Under the pieces are notes generated by a model. It ran no database searches. It saw only the letters and a list, made by a program, of their open reading frames with translations, and was not told the DNA's origin. A DNA stretch of 64,000 bases from Xestospongia bergquistia (taxonomy: Eukaryota > Porifera > Demospongiae > Haplosclerida > Petrosiidae): positions 1,452,001 through 1,516,000 of the forward strand of contig OZ014420.1 in NCBI GenBank assembly GCA_963965975.1, given 5' to 3'. Shown here piece by piece: positions 10,949 through 21,850 of this stretch. How positions within the stretch are numbered: the first letter of the stretch is position 1; each line of letters begins with the position of its first letter. The translations under genes and the position numbers were made by a program.

Positions 10949-13900
10949 GCTAAAAGAGTCCATGCTGTGGAAGGTAAGGCTCTTTAGTAATTGGATATTA
11001 ATTTTTGCTAGTTATTTATTAACCCTCACCATTCTCAGTGTGGGCAAGAATTATAGCAACTGTTGCGTGTTGCTCTAAGTCAGCAACTACAAAGTCTACA
11101 CCCACGAATTTGACAGGGAAACTGTAAAATATTCAGCACTATGTATTTGTTCTAGCTAAGTGAATGCCAAAGGCATAGAAAGCTTAAAAGTCATAAAAAT
11201 CTTTTAAAAACACAGGCAGGATGGAAGAGTTAATCACTTCAATGTTACAATTATGACATTGTTGCTTTTTTTATTTTATGAAACTTTACTCTTGGTTTGT
11301 TTTCCCTTAAAATAAATGAATATTAATTATACTTTTATAGATGTTGCTTACAGAAAAGCTCTAGCTGAAGGAGAGATGGATGTAGCATATTCCAGACTTG
11401 TGTTTCTAGGAGCAGCTGGTGTTGGAAAGACAAGTTTCAAACGATCACTCATGAAAAAACCTTGGAACCCTAACATTAACAGCACCATTGTCTCTGATGT
11501 CCATTCTCTGCAACCAATTGGACGAGAGTGGCAATCACTAGGTCGTGAAGATGAGGAGAAATGGAGAGAAGTCACAGAAGAAGATGAGCTGAATGAGATG
11601 GCAGAATTATTGGCTGCTGTACATCAAAACAGAACTAGCTTAAATGAGTTTAGTAGCAAAGTAATTGCTGCTACCAAGTTGTTTCCAGATTCTCGTATGC
11701 TAAAGACCTCTTCAATTTCAGAAGAAAAGATTGAAGAATTTGAGAAATCTCATGTTCAATCTCTTCTCTCTGAAGCTATTGTTCGTGCTAATTCTATACC
11801 CATGAGTTCAGCAAGAATTATTAAACTACAACCATTTCTTCATGTTTGGGATTGTGGAGGTCAGCCTATTTTTCTAGAAATTCTCCCAGCCTTCCTTACG
11901 TCACGTACTATGTTCCTTCTCTTATATGATGCCTCTAAGAGTTTTAAGGAAAAGTGGCAGTCTGTACAAACAGTAGAAGGAGAGAGAAGGTTTGAAGAAG
12001 AAGTTAACATTACCACAATTGATTTCCTTCTTAATTGGCTGTCCAATATTCATATTCATCTTGCAAAATATGTTGAAAAGAGAGCACTCTTAAATTATCC
12101 TCGTGTACTATGCATTGGTACACATGGTGACAAGCTGAAAGCTATGGGTCAAACATATGACCAAAAGATACAAGAAATTGAGTCATATTGCAAAGGAAAA
12201 CCATTTGAAGTTCTTATTGATGGTTTTCACATTGTTGATAATACCACTGCTGGGAGTGATGAAGGTGAAGATATCAATATCTCTAAAGTACGAGGTGCAA
12301 TACATGATTTCACCTACAATAAGCTCATTGTCAAAACACCAATTAGCTGGGTACTCTTTCGTAAAGTCATTCAAGCTCTCAAAGCAAATGTTATTAGTCT
12401 TAAAGAAGCTCATGCTATTGGTATAGCATGCAAAATACCCAGTGATGTTGTTCCCAAAGTACTCCTTTTTTACCATGACTTAGGAGTGCTCTTGTTCTAT
12501 CCTCATATTGGTGGTCTAGAAAATGTTGTCATTCTCAGTCCCAAATGGTTTGTGGATGCTCTTGGTAAGGTTTTAACTTTAAAAGGAAGAGAAGACCATA
12601 AAACACGACTTATGTGGGATCTATTACGCAACAAAGGAATCCTTGTCCAACCTCTCTATGTAGCTGCCTGGAGAGAAGTTGAAGGTCTTGATCCAGAGTC
12701 TTTGATTAACTTATTGGTTTGTTTTCGCCTTGCTGCTGAAGTGAAGACAGATCAATTTTATGATCCCAGTGTAAAGCAATACTTCTTACCATTAGTATTG
12801 CCTTCAGTCAAGGAAGCATCAATTTCACTAGAGTACCGTCAAAGAGCTACTCCATTACATCTCACATTTAGAACTGAGTTTGTGCCACCAGGTTTTTTTA
12901 CTCGTTTTATAACGACAATTGCGGGATCACCATTATGTGAGATCAACTTTGATAAAGGTGTATATCGCAATCAAATAAAGATTGAATTTGGAGATCCACC
13001 AATTGATAAAGTAATTTTAAGTGAGCTACCTCATGCTATTCAAATTGATATCCGTCGATATGCACCTGAAAGTGATGGTCTTGACAAGTTTACTCTTATC
13101 TGCCAAGAATTGTGTAGTTTAGTTAAGGAAGCGGCAAAAGAAGTTGACAAATGTCTATTTACCTGTGATGATATTGTTGACAATAATAAGTCTGGCAAAG
13201 TGTTCAAAGAAGTTCAATTTTTATGTGCTGCACATGAGTGTCAGTCTACTTCAGGTTGTCATTATTTAAAGCACAAGAAAGACCAGACCTGTGACCTATA
13301 TCTACATTGCGAAAACAATGATGAGTATCGTGAAGTTTTACCTGAAGAAGGCCTCTGGTTTCCTGACAAGAGCACAGAATTGAAGGTAAGTATTATTTGT
13401 ATATACATAAACATTTAATATTTTCATGATTATTGAAAGCAACCACATTGCAGGAAAAAGAGATGCTACATATTAGCAAAAAGATTCCAAACCAAGAAAA
13501 ATTATATCAGCTAGCTGCATGTTTGGAAATGACACAAAATTTAAACTACATTCTTCAAGATCCTTTTAAACAGAAACGAGCTGGCTTTGAACTATTGTAT
13601 GAGTGGGTAAATAATAAAGGAGGTGTACGTGATGAAATGGTAGAAGTTCTACAAGAAATAGACCTACCACACCTTGCTAACATGTAAGATGTTTTGTTAT
13701 ATAAAACAATAGTGTTTTATATCTAATTAAGGGTAAAGGAAGCTGAGTATGATCCTGAGAAGTTAGGCAAAAAAGGTTTGCATGAAGAAGGGGTTTGGCT
13801 TTCTGAGAAGAGACTTACATCAAATGTATGTGTATTTTTAAATAAATGTTGCTATATCATTCATATAATTACAGCAAACCAAGACATTGCAGCAAAAAGA

Positions 13901-15688
13901 GATGTTACTTATTAGTCAAAAGATTCCCAGCCCAGAGAAACTAAATGAGCTTGCTGCCTACTTGGAATTAACATCAAGACTCAACAACATTTTGCGAGAC
14001 CCTACTAAAAGTGAGCTAGCTGGCGTCCATCTATTATATGAGTGGGTAAAATATAAAGATGGAACACGTGATGAACTAGTGGAGGCTTTAAGAGATATAG
14101 ATCTACCTCAACTTGCTGTTCTGTAAGCCAAAATTATTTCCTTTTTGTAAACAACAATTATTTTATTTTTTAGGGTAGAGGTAGCTGAGTATGATTCTGA
14201 GAAGTTAGACAAAAATGTTTTGCATGAAGAAGGGCTTTGGTTTTCTGAGAAGAGACTTACATCAAAGGTATGTGTATTTATAAATAAATATTGCTATATC
14301 ATTCATATAATTACAGCAAACTAAGACATTGCAGCAAAAAGAGATGTTACTTATTAGTAAAAAGATTCCCAGCCAAAAGAAGTTAAAAGAGCTTGCTGCA
14401 TGCTTAGAAATGACACAAAATTTAAGCTATATTCTTCAAGATCCTTCTAAACAGAAACGAGCTGGCTTTGAACTATTGTATGAGTGGGTAAATAATAAAG
14501 GAGGTGTACGTGATGAAATGGTAGAAGTTCTACAAGAAATAGACCTACCACACCTTGCTAACATGTAAGATGTTTTGTTATATAAAACAATAGTGTTTTA
14601 TATCTAATTAAGGGTAAAGGAAGCTAAGTATGATCCTGAGAAGTTAGGCAAAAAAGGTTTGCATGAAGAAGGGGTTTGGCTTTCTGAGAAGAGACTTACA
14701 TCAAAGGTATGTGTATTTTTAAATAAATGTTGCTATATCATTCATATAATTACAGCAAACTAAGACATTGCAGCAAAGAGAGATGTTACATATTAGTCAA
14801 AAGATTCCCAGCCCAGAGAAACTAAGTGAGCTTGCTGCCCACTTGGAATTGACATCAAATCTCAACAACATTTTGCGAGACCCTACTGAAAGTGAACTAG
14901 CTGGCTTCAATCTATTGTATGAGTGGGTAAAATATAAAGATGGAACACGTGATGAACTAGTGGAGGCTTTAAGAGATATAGATCTACCTCAACTTGCTGT
15001 CATGTAAGGCAAATTATTTTCTTTTTATAAACAACAATTATTTTATTTTTTTTAGGGTAGAGGTAGCTGAATATGATTCTGAGAAATTAAAAAGCAAACA
15101 AAAGTCAAAACAGGTAAGCATTCAAAGTTATTGTTAACTCTGCTTTTTTAGTACTTACTTTTCAAAGACCTCATCAACAAGTCTTGTCAACACTTCACAA
15201 CCAGCCAAGTCACAGTCTTCACAAAAAGAGGTTCAAATAAATCAACAGTAAGAAAGCATGTAGTAATATATTTAAGTGCATATCTATCTATGTGTATTCA
15301 GGACAAGTATACAAAATGGTGGAAGTCTACCTAATGAATCAGTAAACAACACAGAAAATCAGGTTAGCCTTAGTAATGAAACATCACATGATTGATTACA
15401 GTAACATTTATATATTAAAACAGGCTTTAATGTCCATTGCCAGATTCCAGCCAAATTTATCTCAAACTCCACATACAATCACTCCTTTGATGTCAGCTTT
15501 GCCTCTGAAATCTGATGGTGATTTTTTACAATATGGTCATCGCATTCATAAAAATGTCTCAACCCTTACTTGTCCTTTGAATCCTACATCAACAGTTCTT
15601 TTACAAAATCCACAACCATCTGTTGAAGAAATGGCAGCAGTGAGTGACCAAACTAAGAAAATCGACAGCCATTCAATAACTAATTTAA
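10949..15688 (+). CDS. Gene 1, 5' part: Roc-COR GTPase with four tandem Death domains
   Basis: Exons inferred from phase-matched GT-AG sites: 10949-10973, 11341-13385, 13454-13683, 13732-13825, 13875-14122, 14174-14267, 14317-14564, 14613-14706, 14756-15003, 15056-15113, 15168-15247, 15302-15362 and 15424-15688. With the 12-codon leader numbered first, the P-loop GAAGVGKT lies at residues 44-51, switch II WDCGGQ at about 190-195 and the base-specificity motif THGD at 281-284, as in Roc GTPases. A COR-like domain follows (SWVLFRKVIQALK; LLFYHDLGVLLFYP), then a Cys/His-rich stretch and EEGLWF. Four Death-domain exons follow (LLYEWV; DELVEALRDIDLPQLA), joined by 31-residue linker exons. The last exon holds only the start of another Death-domain type (SDGDFLQYGHRIHKN) before unrelated sequence. 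An ATG at 11316 lies in the intron, so it is not the start. The family is a cytosolic GTPase-scaffold type in innate immune or death signalling by inference. Confidence 0.8.
13432..15113 (+). repeat. Four tandem Death-domain exon modules, ~440 bp period
   Basis: Each module is a Death-domain exon of about 248 bases plus a linker exon of 94 bases (58 in the last), with short introns of 46-51 bases. Starts recur at 13875, 14317 and 14756. Modules 1 and 3 are almost identical, including introns, as are modules 2 and 4. So the present array looks like a recent in-frame duplication of an ~880 bp two-module block. All exons keep the same phases (0 to 2, then 2 to 0), so modules can be gained or lost without breaking the frame. 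Confidence 0.85.
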
Positions 15689-16469
15689 GTAAGACAACCA
15701 TGTGTTATCATTTTTTCTTTTTAATTCACAAAAACCACCTGCAGCTATGTTAAAACTGGATATAAAAGCCTGTTTTAATATAAATTCCAACATAAAATTA
15801 CCATAAACAAAATGGTGCCATTATTATTAAAGCTATTATCCCAACAGATTTCCTGTCACAGCTGCTATGTGCACTCATATAGATAAAGGAGGGAAGGTGA
15901 TTAGAACAAAATTGACCAATTGTGACTTGGATCAGATACTAAAAAGTTTAGTTATAAATGTCAAGAGAATAGTGTTAACAGTGTCAGCTAGAGAGTGTAC
16001 CTACTGATTTTAGAAAACCTTTTTCATGCCAGAGATACCAAGCATCTATTAAAAAGCTTGCATAACTTCATTGAAATGGTAGCAATAAACAAAGTGTTCA
16101 CAAGACATGTAAGACAAGAATGAAATCAGCACAGTCCATACTAATAGTGTATATATGTGCAATTTACTTCTGTTTTGAATCCCACTTACCTCTGTTATTG
16201 ATTGTGTGCTTCACTAAGGCATACACCAGTTTTTATGATGGAGTATACATTTTTGATCATAAAACCTTACCATTGTCCCGAATAGATTTTAAGACAATAT
16301 AATTGCAAGATAATTCCCATTAAAAAGGCTTATTCCTAACTTGCATTTGCTTTAGGGCCCATATAGATAATGTATTATTTTCTCTGTGATGCAACAAAAT
16401 ATTTGGTCTTGCATACCTGTGGTTTTGGGCTTCAGAAAAACAATGTCATCTTCTTTAGTGTGATAAAAC

Positions 16470-16502
<33 letters not shown>

Positions 16503-17106
16503 GGAAACTTTGATGACATTTTGTCGAGATTAGTTAATTTTTGATCCCAGCATAAAGCAATACTTCCTACCTTTAGTATTGTCTTCATTCAAATATCACC
16601 AGTTTCACCAGGATACTGTCAAATAGCTACCCCTTTGCATCTCACATTTAGTCTTGACTTTGTGTCATCATTTTATACTTGTCTTATTAAAACAAGCGCA
16701 GAGTCACCATTATGTGAGATGAGCTTCAATAAAAGTATATATCATAATGAAATAAATATTGAATTTGGAGTTCCACCAATTGATGAATTGACCATTGCAT
16801 TGGAGGATAACCTAGTCTATGATGTCCATTTAGTCTTGCTTTTAAACCTTGATGAGTACAATGTCCTCTCTATAATAATAATAATAATAATTAATAAGGA
16901 CAAGCCCAAGTATGGTTGCATATACCAATAGTTCTTTCCTTCCAGCAATAATAGCTTTTATAATAGTTACAACTTCTTCATGTTTGTATGCTAAATAATT
17001 GAAATGAGTATACGTATCTGTTTCTATCAATGTGTCCATTTTATATCTATTGGTCCATCAATTGCTTTTGATTTCTGGTCTTAATTTTTTGTTTCTAATT
17101 TAATAG
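15689..17106 (+). other. 1.4 kb intron joining the Roc half to the ZU5 half of gene 1
   Basis: It starts GTAAGA and ends TTTAATAG. The upstream exon ends in phase 1 and the downstream exon starts in phase 1, which fits one transcript. The reading frame would run on to a stop at 15749-15751 if the donor were not used, so two separate genes remain possible. The intron holds a decayed COR fragment and a CA/TA microsatellite (about 16469-16501). Confidence 0.5.
16537..16800 (+). pseudogene. Decayed COR-exon fragment inside the gene 1 intron
   Basis: The sequence aligns with about 12755-13010 of gene 1 and 41400-41650 of gene 2 (recognisable pieces: PLHLTF, SPLCEM, IEFGVPPIDEL). It carries frame breaks and has no flanking splice signals of its own. 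It is the remnant of another Roc-COR paralogue, and it shows that a second gene copy once lay between the two halves of gene 1. Confidence 0.75.
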
Positions 17107-20100
17107 CTTCTGATAAAATGAAAGATCAAGAGGTGATAACATTAAATGAAACTGCTGAACTGACTTTACAACAAAGAGAAAGGAAAGAATTGACTAGTCG
17201 ACATTTTACAGGTATGACATAGATAATATTTTATCTAATGTAATCTTTTTACTTACATGCCTATTTGTATACTTTGTAATCATTAATTTATAGCATTATG
17301 ATCACTTAGCTATTGTAGTACCTCTGATAATAAATCATAATGTTATTGAAGAACTTCATGGAAAGCAAATATGATAAGATTTTATAATCATTATCTCATA
17401 GGCTCACAGCAAACAAGTAAGGTGAAAGATGTGTCCACCAATGTCACTAAGACACCAAATAACAGTGAGTAAAAGACTTTTATACGTTCTATAAAACTTT
17501 ACTCATTTGTTATTAAAGTGTGATGCCATACTATATACTAAGTTGTATATAATTGCAATAGCCTCATTGATAAAACATTATGATGATACTAATAATCAGT
17601 TAATGAATGGCACTACAAATATTTGAAATTATGAGTAAATGTTTTTGTAGAGACTACACAGAAGACTCTAGAAGCAGAGAGAAAAATAAGCAAAGTCAAA
17701 ACAATTGAAATAGAGAAACTGAAAGGTATAGAAGAGTTTTCTAGCCTAAACTATTTACATATGAAGCAATTTTACACATAACAACCTTTGCTAATTTATA
17801 GATACTGAGAAAGAATTACGTTCTAAATTAAGAGAAAAAGATCAACAGATAGAGATACTAAAGGAAAGAGTGACAACAAAAGACAAGATTATTGAACAGG
17901 GTATGTACCAGTTTACTATAAGTAATCATTAACCCAGTAATAGAGTACACATACATGTAATTAATTATTAATTGCAAAGACAAAGTTAACTTTATTATTA
18001 TTTGTTTTTTATTAGACCTGATTGCATATGCCATCACAATTAATTACTTTCTTATATATATTTTTGGACAGAATCATTTGAAGCTGCAAGGAAAAGTGTG
18101 AGCACACAAACAGAATCAATGAATCTGTCGGTAAATAAACAGGATGTTTCTGTGCAATTTAATTATCTCATCCCATCAAATGGTACTGCTATTTTATAGT
18201 TGATCCTCTTTAAAGTGAGTCCGCTTTATAGATACTCTCAAAGGTGTGTGTATTGGAGGGGAGGAGATGTTCCTAATTCAAGGAGAATCTCCTCAGTTCT
18301 TCAACTGGGAAAAATATGGATTGAAAATTACTGCTCCTGAAGGGACTTTGTCTCCAACAGATACCAGTGAAGTTGTTGTGAGAGCTCTGGTTGGTGGACA
18401 GTTTCAATTACCTGAAAACACAGAATTAATTAGTGTTGTCTATGCGGTATCTGTCTCCAAACCACTACTCAAGCAAGTTAAATTAGAGATACAACACTGT
18501 GCAGATCTAGTCACTCAAGATCATACCAGTTATCTGAGTTTTGCTACAGCTTGTATTACTACTAGACTCCCTTATCAGTTCCAGCTTGAAGAAGGAGGAC
18601 AATTCCACCCTGGTAATCAGTATGGCAGTATCTGTCTTTCGCATTTCTCTTTTAAGGCTATTATCAAATTTATCAAGAGATTGCTGGGATATCCTGCAAA
18701 CAGTGGATCATCTTCTGATGATGAATCACTCTATGTAGATGCTCCTGAACCACCTACTCAAGATTATGGGAGTGGAGTCAGTCTAGCAAAAGGTATGCTA
18801 AATAAAAAAAATTGCTGCTTCACATATTTTCTCATTATAGACAATTCATCAGTAATGAATTCTTGTATCAGAGCCATAGACAGAACAAAATTATTGACAT
18901 CCTCTTCATCAACTGATGATAAGCTCAACTCTATAGATGTGTCTACATTTAGTTTAGAGCATAGTCCACAAATTCCTCACTCAGCAACTCTACCTAGTGA
19001 ACAATCACAGATAAAAAGTAAACTACCTATTTAATAATATTCTTGCATATATTCCTCTATAGATGTGTCTCTTGTTAACAAGTCATTTCCTGATAACAAG
19101 TATGTAGCTCAGACAGTATATGAGGTTAAATGTCATGGTACTAAATGGTTGATGCACTTTATGGTTGCTAAATGCCTCAATGCTTTGCTAGAGGTAAGTA
19201 AAACATTAATAGAGTTGTGTTATATAATACAATATGTGTATAGTATATGAAGAAGTCTCTTCCATCTGATGTTGACAAAGATATTTGCTTATCTTTCACA
19301 TTTGAAGATGATTACATTGAATTAAATCTGAATGGAGAACAAGATCATCCATTTAATGGATGGAATATTGATCCTCACCTAGACCCAGTGGTATATGGGA
19401 CACTGTAGATTTGCATGTGTGGATGGATAATTTTTACAGGTATTATATAAAAGTGATGTGGATATGTTTGGTTCTGAAGATCCTCCATTTTGTGCTTCTA
19501 TACTGATCACAGTGTCTGCTAAACATTATCCTGATACAGTGGCTGGAATAAAATATTGTGTGCCATTAAAAGGAATTAAACCTCATAACATGAAGATAAA
19601 TATTATACGATCTCTTGGTGATAATAGTAATAGTAAGTATTGATGCACATTATGATATTTATTCATAATGTTCTTTTTAAGGAGTGTCAAGTACAGCATC
19701 AACTACAGCTTATGAAAGTGTATCTACTACTGGAGATTTAGGTATGATATTGTATATAGTATAATGTTGATATTAACCCCTGTCATTTTGATATTTATAT
19801 ATGATCTTTAGAACATGAAGTAGTTGTGCATAGTGACCCGCCTGTAATTATGATCAATAAAGATGCTGATCATTTTCATTGTTCCATTCTATTATGTCTC
19901 TATACACTATAGATGGTGTTCTGAATACTGAATGGGCCAGAAGGGCTTTAGTTCGATGTACTGATATCATTATTGAATCAACTATTGATCCCTTTGTTCT
20001 GGCAAGGAAAGTCTATTCAAAAGAAATCATTCCTGAAGATGTTTATAAAAGAGTGAGAGACAACCAAACTAGAGATTCAAAGGAGACACGCCTGGAAGAG

Positions 20101-20226
20101 ATTCTTGATTGTCTGAAAAGTCGTATTGAGCATAACGCTAATATTTTAAAGATTTTCGTGGATATTTTGAGACAATTAAGTCAAAATGACTTAGCTGATA
20201 ATATTGTAGCAAAATATAAAGGCTAG
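17107..20226 (+). CDS. Gene 1, 3' part: coiled coil, ZU5, UPA-like, CARD
   Basis: Phase-matched exons: 17107-17211, 17402-17464, 17651-17725, 17802-17900, 18072-18182, 18232-18792, 18841-19017, 19063-19193, 19244-19390, 19440-19632, 19682-19741, probably 19812-19832, and 19913-20226 with stop TAG. The first five encode charged heptad-rich coiled coil (LREKDQQIEILKERV). Exon 18232-18792 is a ZU5 domain (YGLKITAPEGTLSPTD) ending in CLSHFSFKA, with HFS at 18642-18650. The next exons fit a UPA-like domain (VYEVKCHGTKW; CVPLKGI). The last encodes a six-helix CARD-like domain (DPFVLARKVYSKEIIPEDVY). ZU5-UPA followed by a Death-fold domain is the layout of PIDD1, UNC5, NLRP1 and CARD8. If separate from the 5' part, the start could be ATG 17118. 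A 37-base intron in the 3' UTR (20243-20279) and ATTAAA at about 20416 are possible. Confidence 0.8.
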
Positions 20227-21319
20227 TGTAAAATATATCTTAGTAAGTGTTAATAATTAATCTTTACTTTCTGTTTCAGAATTAGCAGAATGCTAGAGAC
20301 ATATAGTACATGGATGTTTTCTTAAAGAAGATATCTTTAACAAAATGTAGTAATATGGAAAATTAATTCACATAGTAGTATGTTAATTATAATCATGATG
20401 TGACTAATATAAACTATTAAAATTGTTCTTTGATTAGTCTTTCTTTGCTGCTCCATTTTTTCACTACCTTTTTCTTATTATTTGTAACAATTAAGTTTCC
20501 TTCTCTTATTGAAACCATCCAACACACAAGAAAAGCATATCATTTAGTCTTATATAATAATACCCAAGCATTATATTCATCCATCAAAAATTCACCGCGT
20601 TTATAAAACTTGACCAATCAAATTGTTTCATTTAAGTTTATTAAATCACCATGACACCTGTTTTGAGATGTCCTATTGATTTATTTGCACTCTATAGTAA
20701 CTGCTACTCAGGTGATGATTCATAACTTATTTTGATCTTTTGGAACAGGTATCTGACAATACTATTGTTATTATTAGTTTTATTTCACAATTTAAGTAGA
20801 AAAAAATATAGCAAAAACTTCTTTAATATCACAGTTGTAACAAGGCAATTACAATTCAATACTTAACACACTGAAGGCTTTTTTTTGTCAGTCAGTCATT
20901 TCATTCAATTCGACCATAAGGACATTTGACCTATGTGATGAGGTGCAAATTCTGTAGTTATTATCTACTAAAAAGAAAACAGAAAAAGCTCTAAAACATG
21001 AAGAAAGACTTCTTGTCTGTCATAGTATATGCAGATACTATAGAAGTATACATATGCAGTAGTTTAAGCTAGTAACATAACTTGATTACAGTTTACTTAT
21101 TAGGAAAAAATAGGTATAGTCCTCTAGCAATATTTTTTACGAGTTTCCTTATTGGCAGAATTAATAAATGCATATAGACTTCTTAATCATGTCAGCTCAT
21201 TCAATGCTATGAAATTTTGTGAATTCATGGGCCTCAAATATACGTGTAATTTGTTTATGTCTTTTCTCTTAATCATATCAGATATTATAAATATATACAA
21301 CTTATGTAGTCATTATTAA
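20227..21319. other. Gene 1 3' flank
   Basis: Apart from the possible 3' UTR signals of gene 1, nothing gene-like is seen on either strand in this AT-rich stretch. Confidence 0.5.
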
Positions 21320-21415
21320 ACATTCCTTTTTCTCTCTTCTATTTACTATGATCATATTATGATGCATTCTACACTGTTTCCCACTTACTCAGTCTGTCAT
21401 GTGATAGTAACATTT
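21320..21415. repeat. Solitary, diverged satellite monomer
   Basis: A single part-monomer (TTTACTATGATCATATTATG, CCCACTTACTCAG) lies outside any array, just upstream of the orphan Death-domain exon. It may be a founder-like or dispersed copy. Confidence 0.75.
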
Positions 21416-21423
21416 TTCATAGG

Positions 21424-21850
21424 CTTCAATATCAATTGTGAGATTGCAACAAAATTTATCCCCAAGTCTGTCCACAATCACTCCTCTGACACCACCTGTG
21501 GCTTTGATATCTGATATCTGATGATGATCTTTTACGAAGTAGTCGTTATATTTGTAGAAATGTCTCCACCCTTGCTGGTCCTTTGGGTATCTCTATTGCA
21601 AGTCTTCAGGAAATTAAATGCAACTATAAAGATATGGAGACACAAGCTTACTGGGTAATGAAGAAGTGGCAGGAAGCTCACCCGAATACACGTCATCAAG
21701 ATTTTTATAACAAGTTGAAAATTTTAGGATTTGACAATGCTGCTGAAAGGTATCATTTTTCTGACATGTTTAGAATGTATTATTATTTCTTTCAATAGTT
21801 TGACAAATCCTGAGATTCCACCACCAAGTAATAATTGCTGTGATTGAAAC
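21424..21850 (+). pseudogene. Orphan terminal Death-domain exons beyond the gene 1 stop
   Basis: After an acceptor CATAG the sequence aligns with the penultimate exon of gene 2 (42492-42847): VETQAYWVLKKWQ there, METQAYWVMKKWQ here. A final exon near 21798 recalls gene 2's 42897-42954. A small duplication of TGATATC early in the exon shifts the frame. The rest stays open as a 71-codon frame (21583-21798). No transcript in the window would obviously join it, so it is called a relic of the ancestral Roc-COR-Death gene end. Inclusion as an alternative 3' exon of gene 1 is not excluded. Confidence 0.65.

Noticed and set aside
11316-11342. ATG at 11316 as the start of gene 1
   Set aside because: It lies in the intron before a TTTTATAG acceptor at 11340. 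The gene 2 equivalent is not a matching ATG frame, and the upstream 25-base exon joins in frame.
12183-12476. Open frames on the opposite strand of the Roc-COR exons (also 40824-41117, 11348-11575, 39977-40216)
   Set aside because: They are mirror images of the conserved coding exon, with no splice context or family match.
15424-15751. Gene 1 ending at the stop near 15751
   Set aside because: Not fully excluded, but the GTAAGA donor at 15689 and phase match to 17107 favour continuation into the ZU5 half. Noted as the main alternative.
16635-16931. 98-codon frame as a gene
   Set aside because: Its first part is the decayed COR fragment and the rest is AT-rich intron with an ATA repeat.
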